A stretch of DNA of 64,000 bases, from NCBI RefSeq assembly GCF_009017275.1, contig NZ_WBZC01000026.1, positions 1 through 64,000 of the forward strand. The letters run 5' to 3'. The translations under genes and the position numbers were made by a program. The notes under the pieces are model-generated. The model saw only the letters and a program-made list of their open reading frames with translations, was not told the DNA's origin and did no database searches. Position 1 is the stretch's first letter; each line of letters opens with the position of its first letter. This document shows positions 17,246-26,378 of the stretch, piece by piece. The DNA is from Alkaliphilus pronyensis. Its GTDB lineage: Bacteria; Bacillota; Clostridia; Peptostreptococcales; Natronincolaceae.

Positions 17246-17893
17246 TTACTCTTTATTGGCCATTTCCCAATCCTTTAAAAATTTATCTATTCCGTTGTTG
17301 GTTAATGGATGCTTTAGCATTTGCTTAAATACTGCATACGGAACAGTTGCAACATCAGAGCCTGCTTTAGCAGCTTCTATAACATGCATGCTATGCCTAA
17401 TGCTTGCAGATAAAATTTTAGTTGAAATATTATGTAGGGCAAAAATTGTTACTATCTCACGTATTAACCCCATACCCTCATGTCCAATGTCATCTAATCT
17501 TCCTAAGAAGGGACTAACATAGGTTGCTCCAGCCTTAGCAGCTAAAAGTGCTTGGGCTGCTGAAAAAACTAAGGTAACATTGGTCTTTATCCCCATTTGC
17601 GTTAGGATTTTGCAGGCCTTTAAGCCTTCCTCCGTCATAGGAATTTTAATTATAACATTCTTATGTATTTCTGCTAACTCCTTAGCCTCCTCAATCATTT
17701 CTTTAGAGGCTAAGCTAATGACCTCTGCACTTATGGGTCCATCTACTATTGTTGTTATTTCTTTAATTACTTCCTTTAAATCTCTTCCTTCCTTAGCTAT
17801 TAATGAGGGGTTTGTTGTAACTCCATCTAATATTCCCCATTCTGCTATTTCTTTTATTTCACTAATATTTGCAGTATCAATAAAAAACAGCAT
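17246..17893 (-). CDS. Fructose-6-phosphate aldolase / transaldolase, small type
   Basis: 215 residues, the length of the FSA/TalC subfamily. The start [20 protein letters not shown] (24-32) and the Schiff-base lysine Lys83 in [10 protein letters not shown] are intact. The enzyme is a cytoplasmic class I aldolase that works as transaldolase in the pentose phosphate pathway or splits fructose 6-phosphate. From memory, this gene often precedes glpX and rho in Clostridia; here 11 kb of other genes lie between. It follows kce by 7 bp on the same strand, so it may now be read from the kal-kce transcript, an odd partnership. Its stop codon is the first unit of a heptad tract. Confidence 0.9.
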   Translation of the reverse strand: MLFFIDTANISEIKEIAEWGILDGVTTNPSLIAKEGRDLKEVIKEITTIVDGPISAEVISLASKEMIEEAKELAEIHKNVIIKIPMTEEGLKACKILTQMGIKTNVTLVFSAAQALLAAKAGATYVSPFLGRLDDIGHEGMGLIREIVTIFALHNISTKILSASIRHSMHVIEAAKAGSDVATVPYAVFKQMLKHPLTNNGIDKFLKDWEMANKE

Positions 17894-17900
17894 TTATCAT

Positions 17901-18716
17901 TTACCTCCCAATTCCTAATATATCACGTGCTTCATCTGGTGTTGCAACAGCTCTACCCATTTCCTTTGCAATTCTAACTATACGCTCAACCAACTCAGCA
18001 TTTGAAGTGGCTAATCTACCTTTTTCATAATATATATTATCTTCGAAGCCTACCCTTACATGACCTCCTAATATAATACCCATAACACCCAAAGACAATT
18101 CATGTCTACCTATACCTGCCACAGTCCATGTAGAATCCTTAGGAATAAACTGCAACATATGGATTAAATCTTCTGGAGTTCCAGGACAAGCGCCTGGTAC
18201 ACCAAGAACAAAATCAAAATGAAGGGGTGTTTTTAGTAGGCCTTTTTTTACTAGCCTTAATGCATTATCTATCATTCCCCTTTCAAATATTTCTAGCTCT
18301 GGCTTTACTCCTAATTCCTTCATCCTGTATGCAAATTTTTCCATATATTCTTCGGTGTTCATAAAAACATCTTCACCGAAGTTACAGGTTCCACAGCTTA
18401 GTGTTGCCATTTCTGGCTTTAGCTCAACAGGCTGTAGTCTTTCTTCTAGTTTATGCCAAACTGCACCACCAGTGGATGGTTGAAATATTATATTGCACTT
18501 CTCTTCAATTTTTTCTTTTATTTCTTTATATATGTCATAGGATTGTGTCGGATTACCATTTTCATCTCTAGCATGGACATGAACTATTGAAGCCCCAGCC
18601 CTGTAGCATTCATATGCCGCCTCTGCTATTTCTTCAGGTGTAATAGGTAGATTAGGCTGCAATTCCCGAGTAACCTCTGCACCAGTAAGGGCAGCAGTTA
18701 TAATCAACTTCTCCAT
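17901..18716 (-). CDS. kce: 3-keto-5-aminohexanoate cleavage enzyme (BKACE family)
   Basis: 271 residues. The zinc ligands of the beta-keto acid cleavage family are visible in VHVHAR (His46, His48), with Glu14 and Glu225 at the expected places. Kce joins 3-keto-5-aminohexanoate and acetyl-CoA to give acetoacetate and 3-aminobutyryl-CoA in lysine fermentation. The function is assigned mainly because the preceding gene encodes the enzyme that uses the product, 12 bp upstream. Other members of the family act on carnitine or triacetate intermediates, so the substrate is not certain. The rest of the lysine pathway (aminomutase, kdd, atoDA) is not in the window. Confidence 0.85.
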   Translation of the reverse strand: MEKLIITAALTGAEVTRELQPNLPITPEEIAEAAYECYRAGASIVHVHARDENGNPTQSYDIYKEIKEKIEEKCNIIFQPSTGGAVWHKLEERLQPVELKPEMATLSCGTCNFGEDVFMNTEEYMEKFAYRMKELGVKPELEIFERGMIDNALRLVKKGLLKTPLHFDFVLGVPGACPGTPEDLIHMLQFIPKDSTWTVAGIGRHELSLGVMGIILGGHVRVGFEDNIYYEKGRLATSNAELVERIVRIAKEMGRAVATPDEARDILGIGR

Positions 18717-18727
18717 TTTTTTACCTC

Positions 18728-19108
18728 CTACCTTCTTTGCTTTTCTTTAGGAACGACACAGGTTCCAACAGCACTACACACAACTATTGGCTCTTCTAAT
18801 ACATCGCAGGCGGATTCATTTATGTCTGGTCGAGGAATGATAACTTTTCTAGCTTCAAACTTCATTTTTCTAGAGCTGTTTCCTATTTTAGTGATCTCAC
18901 CCTCTGCTTCTATATAGTCGCCAGCGTAAACTGGGGCTTTAAACTCAACACTTTCATAGGCAACAAATAAACCCTCATCGCCATCCTGTCTTATTAAAAG
19001 CTCAGTAGCAACATCACCAAATAATTGGAGCATTTTAGCTCCGTCTACAAGATTACCTCCATAATGTGCATCATGCATACCCATTCTTACACGAATCAAA
19101 GCCTTCAT
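18728..19108 (-). CDS. kal: 3-aminobutyryl-CoA ammonia-lyase (hotdog fold)
   Basis: 126 residues from the ATG at 19108, which has GGAGGA upstream; an earlier in-frame ATG lacks a site. The protein is a hotdog-fold enzyme with the Kal-type N terminus ([19 protein letters not shown]). Kal removes ammonia from L-3-aminobutyryl-CoA to give crotonyl-CoA, the step directly after Kce in lysine fermentation. It is the first gene of the kal-kce-transaldolase run. The promoter was not identified in the 400 bp upstream, and no sigma-54 box was seen there. An acyl-CoA thioesterase is the general alternative for this fold. Confidence 0.85.
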   Translation of the reverse strand: MKALIRVRMGMHDAHYGGNLVDGAKMLQLFGDVATELLIRQDGDEGLFVAYESVEFKAPVYAGDYIEAEGEITKIGNSSRKMKFEARKVIIPRPDINESACDVLEEPIVVCSAVGTCVVPKEKQRR

Positions 19109-19523
19109 CGTATATCCTCCTCTACTGGTATTTAAACTCAATATTTAAATATTCGTTAAATATTATTAAAACCCTTCTCGGTTTTTTACTATCTTTTATA
19201 AGCTGTAGTCCTTTGCATATTCATTCCAATTTTTTCATCCACTAGAATTGTTAAGTATCTGATTTTCAATGTTCCAATATATAAGCATGATTGTAAAAAA
19301 TTAAACACTTGCATACATGGGCAAATAATTGTATAATTATCTAAATATAAAATTTTTTTAATATTCTCTATTTTTTGTTTAATATCCAATAGTACCTCGG
19401 CATTTTTATCTGTAATTATACTAGCAATTTATAAGCAGAGTAGTTTTATTGGATTATAGGGGGTGATCAATAGGATTAAGTGTATGATGTTAATTTATTT
19501 ATTTATTAAAAGGAGGGAATATC
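19109..19523. other. Divergent intergenic region between kal and the symporter
   Basis: This 415-bp AT-rich region must hold the promoters of kal (leftward) and of the sodium symporter (rightward). I see no convincing -35/-10 pair, no sigma-54 box and no riboswitch. A 66-codon minus-strand frame starting with TTG near 19389 has a GAGGT site but no family likeness and is not called. A TTTA run precedes the symporter ribosome binding site AAAGGAGGG. Confidence 0.5.
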
Positions 19524-20888
19524 ATGATTGATGTAAACGAAAAAAAACAGAGGGATCAATGGGGCTCTAAAATAGGCTTTATTTTAGCAGCTGCTGGCTC
19601 AGCAATTGGTTTAGGTAACATTTGGAAGTTCCCCTTCATGGCCGGACAAAACGGTGGTGGAGCATTTGTATTCTTATATTTTGCAATTTTAATTGTTGTA
19701 GGTTTTACTTTAATGATGGCGGAATTAACAATAGGTAGACATACTCAGCTAAGCCCTGTTGGAGCCTACAGAAAGCTTAAGGCTAAATGGGCTTGGGTTG
19801 GATTCCTGGGAGTTCTTGCTGGCTTTTTAATTCTTTCTTTTTATAGTGTTATTGGTGGATGGGTTATTAGGTATATCGTAAAAGCATTAACTGGTGCCTT
19901 TACTATTTCTGACCCTGATGCACTAGGGGGATTATTTGGAGCATTTATTACTAACCCACTAGAGCCACTTGTTTATCATGCAATTTTTATGGCCCTTACT
20001 TTAGGTATAGTTATAGGTGGCGTTAAGGGTGGTATTGAAAAGTATTCTAAAATATTAATGCCTTCACTGTTTGTAATGATGATTCTTATTATGATCCGTT
20101 CTCTAACTTTAGATGGAGCAATGGAGGGTGTTAAGTTCTTATTACTACCTGATTTCTCTAAAATAAATGGTGGAGTTGTATTGGCTGCTCTAGGTCAGGT
20201 ATTCTTCTCACTAAGCTTAGGTATGGGTACCATGATTACCTATGGTAGCTACTTAAATAAAGATGAAAACCTAGTAGATAGCTCTATACAAATACCATTA
20301 TTAGATACAGCCATCGCTTTAGTTGCTGGTTTAGCAATTCTTCCAGCAGTATTTGCATTTGGCTTTAACCCGGAAGGTGGTCCTGGATTACTGTTTATAA
20401 CATTACCAGCAGTATTCTCACAAATGCCTCTAGGTTCATTGTTCGGAGTATTATTCTTTGTTTTAGTATTATTTGCTGCTTTAACATCTTCTATTTCATT
20501 ATTAGAGGTGGTTGTTGCATACTTCGTTGATGAAAAGAACTGGGATAGGAAGAAATCTAGTTTAGTATTTGGTTTAATTATCTTCTTGTTCGGTATTCCT
20601 TCATCATTGGGTATTGGTATTTGGAGTGATATTAGAATTATTGCAGGTAGAGATATTTTGGACTCTGTCGACTTTGTTGCAAGTAATGTTCTATTACCGT
20701 TAGGTGGAATGCTACTATGTATCTTCATTGGATGGGTATGGGGTCTAGATAATGCCTTCAAGGAAGTTACAAATAACGGTAAAATTAAGTTTCCATTGAT
20801 GAACGTATGGGGCTTCCTAGTTAAGTGGGTTGCACCAATTGCTATAGGTATTGTGTTTGTTCAAGGTCTTATTGATACATTCTTTTAA
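19524..20888 (+). CDS. Sodium-dependent transporter, neurotransmitter:sodium symporter family
   Basis: 454 residues with about eleven to twelve membrane spans. The first span has the family signature GSAIGLGNIWKFPF, which forms part of the sodium and substrate sites in LeuT-type proteins. Span 6 to 8 segments such as FFSLSLGMGTMITYGSYL are also conserved. Bacterial members import amino acids with sodium. It is transcribed divergently from kal-kce, so an amino acid for fermentation is a reasonable cargo, but that is inference from position. A strong terminator follows. Confidence 0.92.
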   Translation: MIDVNEKKQRDQWGSKIGFILAAAGSAIGLGNIWKFPFMAGQNGGGAFVFLYFAILIVVGFTLMMAELTIGRHTQLSPVGAYRKLKAKWAWVGFLGVLAGFLILSFYSVIGGWVIRYIVKALTGAFTISDPDALGGLFGAFITNPLEPLVYHAIFMALTLGIVIGGVKGGIEKYSKILMPSLFVMMILIMIRSLTLDGAMEGVKFLLLPDFSKINGGVVLAALGQVFFSLSLGMGTMITYGSYLNKDENLVDSSIQIPLLDTAIALVAGLAILPAVFAFGFNPEGGPGLLFITLPAVFSQMPLGSLFGVLFFVLVLFAALTSSISLLEVVVAYFVDEKNWDRKKSSLVFGLIIFLFGIPSSLGIGIWSDIRIIAGRDILDSVDFVASNVLLPLGGMLLCIFIGWVWGLDNAFKEVTNNGKIKFPLMNVWGFLVKWVAPIAIGIVFVQGLIDTFF

Positions 20889-20907
20889 ATAACAAATACA
20901 AAATATT

Positions 20908-20943
20908 AGCACTGTTGATACTTCAACAGTGCTATCTTTTTCT
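20908..20943. terminator. Strong bidirectional terminator
   Basis: A perfect 11-bp stem (20908-20918 with 20923-20933) and 4-nt loop is followed on the plus strand by a T-rich tail. It lies between the converging symporter and LtaS-like genes and can serve both, with the better T-run for the symporter. Confidence 0.85.
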
Positions 20944-20994
20944 TTATTAAGTTAATCATTATTTTTAAGTTTTTACTTGTATGGTTTTCTGTTC

Positions 20995-22893
20995 TCAATT
21001 AATACACAGACCCATTTCCTTAAGTATCTTTAGTATGTCCAACTGCTCCTTTAAGGGTAGCAACTGGTTTTCAAGGATATACTGTGACAAATATATTTCT
21101 GCTAAAGCCCTTTCATGTCCTAACTTAAACTCCTGTAGGTCTATTTCTTCATCTGTGTCCTTGTTCCAACCCCTACTATTTTCAAATACTCCATCCCTTG
21201 ACATCAAAAACACCTTATCGTCTTCAATAAAGGAGCCCTTAGCTGTGTGAATAAAGGTAGTTGCAAAGCCATTGTTGTTGTTTAAAAGGTCTTTACCTAT
21301 ATAATATGAATTTTCAATACTAATACCCAGTAAGTTGGCTATGGTTGGAAAAAAATCCACCATTCCACCTGTAGTAGTTATTTCACAGTTTATATTGGAG
21401 CCAGGTACATGAATTAAAAATGGAACCCTTAGCATATCATCTTCTCGATATTCAGCATTCAGAAATACCTCTAGCAGCTCAGTGGCTTCTTCATCCTGCA
21501 TTTTAAGTCCGTGGTGATCACCATATACTATAATAACAGAGTTATAATACAGTCCTTCATTTTTTAAGTCTTCTATCAATTGGCCTATGGCACTATCTAA
21601 ATAATTTACAGTTTGAAAATAGTTCCCCAAAATTGTATCCTTGTAGTCTGAGTTCAAAGTTAAGCTTTTGTATTTATCCTCCATTATATATGGATAATGA
21701 GAGGTGAGGGTAATGAATAGGGAATAAAAAGGCTGATCTATAGACTTTAAGTATGGAATGCCTTGCTTAAACAGTGACTTATAACTTAGTCCCATTCCTA
21801 TTATCTCTTCTTCTTCTAATTCCTCTGAACTTATGAAGGTATCAAAGCCCATATAGGGGTACATGTTTTTACGATTCCAGAAATCAGGCTCATTTCCGTG
21901 GAATACAATAGTATTATAGCCCTTCTTCTTTAATAGATTTGGCAGGGTTATAAGGGTTTTTCCTTCATAGCTTTTATAGCTATAATTCTTAGTTGAGGGA
22001 AGAAAACCAGTATGAGAAACAAACTCTGCATCTGAGGTATTTCCCCAACCTACCTGCTCATAATAATTTGAGAAATATATGCTATCGTTTTTTATTAGTT
22101 GGTTTAAAACCGGAGTAATTTGCTGACCATTTACCTCTTTATTAATTACAAAATTCTGAAAAGACTCTGCTTGAACAACTATAATGTTTTTACCTGCTAT
22201 TAATCCATTATATTTGTTTTTTTCAACCTCTTCTTCCTCTTCTACTATAACTTCTTCAGCTATACTTGCAAAGCCCGCCGGTATTGTCTTATCACTAAAT
22301 ACTCTAGATAAGTCATAAATATGATAGTTAATCATGCCTAGATTATGTGGAGTTCTAATTGCATCATCTGCATTATTAATAATAAAATGACCTACCCCAG
22401 AGGTAAAAGCTAAAAACAACACTAGCATAAATACCTTTGAAGCCTTCATTGGTTTAACCATTAGTCTTTTACTTTTTTTGTATATTCGATTATAGTACCA
22501 AACAAGTGGTGCTATATCTACTAAAAAAAGAATATGGTATGGCTGCAAAATAGCCCATATACTGTCTCCAACACCGCCAACATGATTAATCTGATAAATT
22601 ATATGAACCGGTAAAAGAGTGGTGAAGTGCTTATAATATAAGCTATTAAATATAAAAACTATAGAAATAAAACAATTTATAATAATAAAAATTTTAAACA
22701 TATCTGTTTTCTTTATTAATGAGGCTAAAAATAGAATAGCCATTACGGTTAGTCCATTTAAAATGGATATGATAATGAGATTACTTTTAACACCTATAAA
22801 ATAGTGAAAAACAAGTAGCTTTAAAAACAATAATCCGCTAAATAAAAATATAAGCTTTGATATACTATCTTTTTTTGTATATTGTTGAATCAT
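20995..22893 (-). CDS. LtaS-like lipoteichoic acid synthase / sulfatase family protein
   Basis: 632 residues: five predicted membrane spans in the first 170 residues, then an extracellular sulfatase-fold domain. The metal glutamate lies in QAESFQ (Glu243), the nucleophilic threonine in GWGNTSDAE (Thr286), and the late metal site in YGDHHGL. FHGNEPDFWNR is the glycerol-phosphate-binding type segment. Such enzymes transfer glycerol phosphate from phosphatidylglycerol to the growing lipoteichoic acid or related polymer. A Glu-rich patch (214-224) marks the linker before the catalytic domain. The gene stands alone, converging with the symporter. Confidence 0.92.
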   Translation of the reverse strand: MIQQYTKKDSISKLIFLFSGLLFLKLLVFHYFIGVKSNLIIISILNGLTVMAILFLASLIKKTDMFKIFIIINCFISIVFIFNSLYYKHFTTLLPVHIIYQINHVGGVGDSIWAILQPYHILFLVDIAPLVWYYNRIYKKSKRLMVKPMKASKVFMLVLFLAFTSGVGHFIINNADDAIRTPHNLGMINYHIYDLSRVFSDKTIPAGFASIAEEVIVEEEEEVEKNKYNGLIAGKNIIVVQAESFQNFVINKEVNGQQITPVLNQLIKNDSIYFSNYYEQVGWGNTSDAEFVSHTGFLPSTKNYSYKSYEGKTLITLPNLLKKKGYNTIVFHGNEPDFWNRKNMYPYMGFDTFISSEELEEEEIIGMGLSYKSLFKQGIPYLKSIDQPFYSLFITLTSHYPYIMEDKYKSLTLNSDYKDTILGNYFQTVNYLDSAIGQLIEDLKNEGLYYNSVIIVYGDHHGLKMQDEEATELLEVFLNAEYREDDMLRVPFLIHVPGSNINCEITTTGGMVDFFPTIANLLGISIENSYYIGKDLLNNNNGFATTFIHTAKGSFIEDDKVFLMSRDGVFENSRGWNKDTDEEIDLQEFKLGHERALAEIYLSQYILENQLLPLKEQLDILKILKEMGLCIN

Positions 22894-22956
22894 TTTTATG
22901 CCCTCCTATATGCTCATAAGATATTCTAGCATATAGCAGAATATTTTTCCAATTAA

Positions 22957-23694
22957 TTAGGATTTTTCAGTTAAATGCTTCCAATATCGAGTTGGCATAA
23001 AGCTTCTCTGTAGCTTTGAATTTTTTCTTTCTTTTATTGCAATGTTTTTAAAGTATGTTTTCCATAACTCTTGGTATAAAGCTTCTTCATTATTATTTGT
23101 TATTTCATTTTTGTATTGTAGAGGTGCTATAAACCATTGACTTTTATCGAATATAGCTGCGGTGTCCCTCTTTTTATCGTGAATAATCCAATTTTGGTCT
23201 GCCATACGCTTTGCAAAATGTGGTGCTAACAATCCAACTATATGATGATCTGGCTCAATTGAGGCATAGTATAAATCTTCTTTTATTAACTGAAAACGCA
23301 CTAGGCCAAGCATTCTATGCTTCTCCCTTGTTACCTTCTTACTAATTTTATGGATTTCAAGTATATGCTTATTAGTCAACAGGTGATCCACCTGCTGACC
23401 CATTTTAAAGGCAATTGTTAAATATCTATAGATAATTGTAGGTGCATCCACTGTTTCTGATAAAAAAGCATGATAAACATGGCGGAGTGCTTCTTTTGAT
23501 ACTTTCTTTACAATGGCATCATATACCTTATTTGACTTAACTTCATCGGTTTCAATAAATTTTACAGCATCAACTAGGTTAGGCTGGTGATAGACTTCAG
23601 TGACGATTCTATCGGGCCTAGCATTTGTATAGTATGCTTCATATACAGCTGTTAACAAGCCTTCGAATGTGTTGTCAAATACGAAAATTATCAT
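22957..23694 (-). CDS. DUF4130-type putative DNA repair protein, partner of the radical SAM gene
   Basis: 245 residues. The start IIFVFDNTFEGLLTAVYEAYY and the internal MLGLVRFQ and PHFAKRM segments match the DUF4130 family that is almost always encoded beside a radical SAM putative DNA modification/repair protein. The stop codon of that gene and this start are separated by a single base, so the two are co-translated. Members have an alpha/beta core and have been likened to uracil-DNA glycosylases; the reaction is not established. An upstream LexA-like box suggests induction by DNA damage. Confidence 0.85.
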   Translation of the reverse strand: MIIFVFDNTFEGLLTAVYEAYYTNARPDRIVTEVYHQPNLVDAVKFIETDEVKSNKVYDAIVKKVSKEALRHVYHAFLSETVDAPTIIYRYLTIAFKMGQQVDHLLTNKHILEIHKISKKVTREKHRMLGLVRFQLIKEDLYYASIEPDHHIVGLLAPHFAKRMADQNWIIHDKKRDTAAIFDKSQWFIAPLQYKNEITNNNEEALYQELWKTYFKNIAIKERKNSKLQRSFMPTRYWKHLTEKS

Positions 23695-23695
23695 T

Positions 23696-24985
23696 TTATA
23701 GCTCTCCTGTTATTATTGATTCCTTTAGCTTATATACATCAAAAAATGAAAGCTGCTTTTCATTCTGATTTGATGGTGATAATATGGGTTTTACTGTTAA
23801 GCTCTCCCTTATTAAGTGGTCTTTTAATCCGACTTCACTGTAATACTTTCCCTGGCAGGTAATAAAGTATTTTGCCCTTTTTAGCACTACTCCGATTTTC
23901 TTCAACCCGTCATAGCTTATTGGGGCAAGTCTTCTAGCTGCGATTATTCTTCTAGCAGATTGTACACCTATTCCAGGTACCCTTAAAAGCATATGATACT
24001 CTGCTTTATTAATCTCTATAGGAAATAAACTAAAATTGTTTAAAGCCCAATCGCATTTTGGGTCTAATTGAACATCAAAGTTTGGCTGACGCTCATTTAA
24101 CAGTTCATCGGCACTAAAGCCGTAAAATCTTAAAAGCCAATCTGCTTGATATAGCCTATGCTCCCTTAAGGTTGGAGGATTTGCTAAAACAGGTAAATTT
24201 GGGTGTACACCAACAGGTACATAAGCTGAATAATATACTCTTTTAAGTTGAAAGCGATTATACAGGCCTTCTGATAGTTTTAGTATTTGAAAATCGTGGT
24301 CTTGTGTTGCCCCAACAATCAATTGTGTGCTTTGACCTGCGGGAGCAAAGGCAGGACTGCTTTTAAAGGCTCTTCTTTCCTCCTTTGATTGCTGATGTTG
24401 CTTTGTAATTAGGGACATAGGCTTAATGATTTCTTCTTTCTTCTTTTGAGGTGCCAATAGCTTTAGCCCGCCATTACTGGGAAGCTCGATATTTACACTC
24501 ATTCTATCTACATATAAGCCTGTCTCATGTATTAGCCTACTATCGGCACCTGGTATTGCCTTAACGTGTATGTACCCGTTAAAGTTATGCTCAGTCCTTA
24601 ATATTTTAACTGTGTTTAGTAACTGCTCCATAGTATGATCTGGGTTAATCATAATTGCTGAGCTTAGAAATAATCCTTCAATATAGTTTCTTCTGTAGAA
24701 ATTTATAGTTAACTCCGCCACCTCATTTGGTGTGAAGGCAGCTCTTGGCAGATCATTTGATGCCCTATTTATGCAATAGGCACAATTGTATATGCAATAA
24801 TTGGTTAACAAAATCTTAAGTAAGGAAATACAGCGACCATCATCTGACCAGCTGTGGCAGATTCCACTAATGGCAGCATTTCCTATTCCATCAGCTTTGT
24901 TTTTTCTGGAGCTACCACTTGAGGAACAGGATACATCATATTTTGCAGCATCTGCTAAAATCTTTAACTTATCTTTAATTTCCAT
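23696..24985 (-). CDS. Radical SAM putative DNA modification/repair protein with helix-hairpin-helix
   Basis: 429 residues. The 4Fe-4S motif CX3CX2C is at Cys64, Cys68 and Cys71 (CIYNCAYC). Earlier cysteines Cys20, Cys43 and Cys52 may add structure. Near residues 330-350 a helix-hairpin-helix segment (VPGIGVQSARRI) points to nucleic acid binding. It belongs to the uncharacterised family paired with DUF4130 proteins, with a proposed role in DNA base modification or repair. It begins 80 nt downstream of a good promoter whose -35 is overlapped by a LexA-like box. Confidence 0.88.
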   Translation of the reverse strand: MEIKDKLKILADAAKYDVSCSSSGSSRKNKADGIGNAAISGICHSWSDDGRCISLLKILLTNYCIYNCAYCINRASNDLPRAAFTPNEVAELTINFYRRNYIEGLFLSSAIMINPDHTMEQLLNTVKILRTEHNFNGYIHVKAIPGADSRLIHETGLYVDRMSVNIELPSNGGLKLLAPQKKKEEIIKPMSLITKQHQQSKEERRAFKSSPAFAPAGQSTQLIVGATQDHDFQILKLSEGLYNRFQLKRVYYSAYVPVGVHPNLPVLANPPTLREHRLYQADWLLRFYGFSADELLNERQPNFDVQLDPKCDWALNNFSLFPIEINKAEYHMLLRVPGIGVQSARRIIAARRLAPISYDGLKKIGVVLKRAKYFITCQGKYYSEVGLKDHLIRESLTVKPILSPSNQNEKQLSFFDVYKLKESIITGEL

Positions 24986-25073
24986 TTTCCCTTCCCCATT
25001 TTACAAGTTTTTTACTAATTTATTAATTGTTTGCTAGCAATTAGTTATCTTTTAGCTTTTACCCTATAGAATG

Positions 25074-25102
25074 ATTTTATCAGTAATATCATCCATTGTC
25101 AA
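25074..25102 (-). promoter_or_regulatory. Vegetative promoter of the radical SAM repair pair
   Basis: Minus-strand TTGACA (25097-25102), a 17-bp spacer and TAAAAT (25074-25079) make a near-consensus promoter. The start point would be near 25067, giving a leader of about 80 nt. Confidence 0.85.
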
Positions 25103-25113
25103 ACACATGTTCT
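25100..25113 (-). promoter_or_regulatory. LexA-like SOS box overlapping the -35
   Basis: Minus-strand AGAACATGTGTTTG fits the Gram-positive LexA pattern GAAC-N4-GTTC with one change in the core (GTTT). It overlaps the -35 hexamer, where a bound repressor would block polymerase. Confidence 0.65.
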
Positions 25114-25293
25114 ATAGGTGTCTATGTAATATTTGTAAATTTTATATGTAATTTTATATGTAAAATATGTTTTCCTCAGCTGCATAAAATATATAATACT
25201 GGGTATTTAATACACAAATGAAAAATGTTAAATAATAAATGGAAATAATAGCTATTTACTATATATTATTGTTTTTTTAAGGGGGTTGGTAAT

Positions 25294-26019
25294 ATGCTAA
25301 GGTCTAACAAAAAAATTAATAAAGCACTTTCTGCATTTCTAAGGGATCCTCTATGGTTATATCTTTTAGGTATATCCTTTATTACCTTCATGATTGCAGA
25401 TGAATCTGTTGAATATATGCTAGCTTCTATATTTTTAATGTTTTCACTTATTGTTATATTTTATATGTATTTAAACAGGGCTGAATCTCTACACAAAAAA
25501 ATATTTATGGAATTTAGTAGCTTTGGTGAGGAGTATACATTATTATCCTCTGTTACCCTTGAGAATGAAGGATCTAAAGGATATTCTGATTATATCTTTA
25601 TTTCTGCGAAGGGAATTTTTAACATTCGAGCACTTGACTTTCAGGGGGTTATAAAGGGATTCGAAAATGATGATGTTTGGTCCTATATGAAAATAACTAG
25701 TTTATATGATATGGCAGTTAAGGCTATTAAAAACCCTATATACTACCACCAAAAAACCCATAATATTATCTATGATTTACTTGCTAAAAACAATATACGC
25801 TATATTCCTATTCAATCGATTATTGTAATTAGAGACGAGGATGCTGAAATATCCACCAATAGCAATATACCTATCATAAAGGCAAAAAATCTTAAAAAAT
25901 ATATAAGTCAATACTCCAATCGACAAAATATGTTCTCTTTATTGGATGAGATTGTTGCTATATTCAATAATGAAACAGTATTCAACTATAATTTCAGTGG
26001 TAAAGCTGTAGGTAATTGA
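25294..26019 (+). CDS. Membrane protein with a degenerate NERD-like domain
   Basis: 241 residues: two adjacent membrane spans (about 20-38 and 42-60), then a cytoplasmic domain. The segment DYIFISAKGIFNIRALDFQGVIKG, described here as residues 98-121, resembles the NERD nuclease-related fold, where the family normally has an E-x-K pair; here it reads IRAL, so catalytic residues seem missing. A trailing H near residue 155 and later beta strands also fit loosely. It may bind and not cut nucleic acid, or the likeness may be superficial. It stands alone between a divergent repair operon and a repeat tract. Confidence 0.5.
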   Translation: MLRSNKKINKALSAFLRDPLWLYLLGISFITFMIADESVEYMLASIFLMFSLIVIFYMYLNRAESLHKKIFMEFSSFGEEYTLLSSVTLENEGSKGYSDYIFISAKGIFNIRALDFQGVIKGFENDDVWSYMKITSLYDMAVKAIKNPIYYHQKTHNIIYDLLAKNNIRYIPIQSIIVIRDEDAEISTNSNIPIIKAKNLKKYISQYSNRQNMFSLLDEIVAIFNNETVFNYNFSGKAVGN

Positions 26020-26029
26020 TGGAGAGATT

Positions 26030-26290
26030 AGTACAAATATTAAAATTAAAAGTGAAAATAATAATTGAAAATTGAAAGTTGAAAATGGAAAATGAAAAAA
26101 ATATAAAAGCAATGTTGAATGTTAAATGTCGAATGGTGAATGAAAAGACTAAATCAAAAACCTTAATACCTTAAAACATTAAATAAAAATTGAGAATCGA
26201 AAATGGAAATCAAGAAGACATAATTAAAAATTAAAGGTTAAGAACTAAAAATCAAAAGATAAAACAAAAATGAAATATTAAATATTGAAT
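26030..26290 (+). repeat. Purine-rich heptad repeat tract 3
   Basis: Starting 10-20 bp after the preceding stop codon, units such as TTGAAAA, TTGAAAG and TTAAAAG run on the plus strand, the same sense as the upstream gene. It shares GCAATGTTGAATGTTAAATG with tract 2 and the phrase at 26212-26234 with tract 1. No gene is present. Confidence 0.75.
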
Positions 26291-26305
26291 TCTGCAATAG
26301 CATTG

Positions 26306-26352
26306 AAGCCCAGCAGTTATACCTTCTTAGATAGGTATAGCCACTGGGCTTT
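26306..26352. terminator. Long two-step hairpin between convergent genes
   Basis: Outer arms AAGCCCAG and CTGGGCTT and inner arms TATACCT and AGGTATA form one 47-nt hairpin. T-runs on either side are weak, but the position between two converging genes makes a bidirectional terminator likely. Confidence 0.65.
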
Positions 26353-26378
26353 AACTTATATTAATATGAAGCTAAACT

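Noticed and set aside
17901-18716. Triacetate or carnitine-type BKACE enzyme
   Set aside because: The adjacent kal gene, which uses the product of Kce, favours the lysine pathway; the other substrates cannot be fully excluded.
19189-19389. 66-codon minus-strand frame starting with TTG
   Set aside because: It has a GAGGT site but an odd composition, no family likeness and no operon context; not supported as a gene.
19109-19523. Sigma-54 promoter upstream of kal or the symporter
   Set aside because: No TGGCAC-N5-TTGC match was found on either strand.
20249-20761. 170-codon minus-strand frame
   Set aside because: It lies wholly inside the sodium symporter gene on the other strand and has no site or domain.
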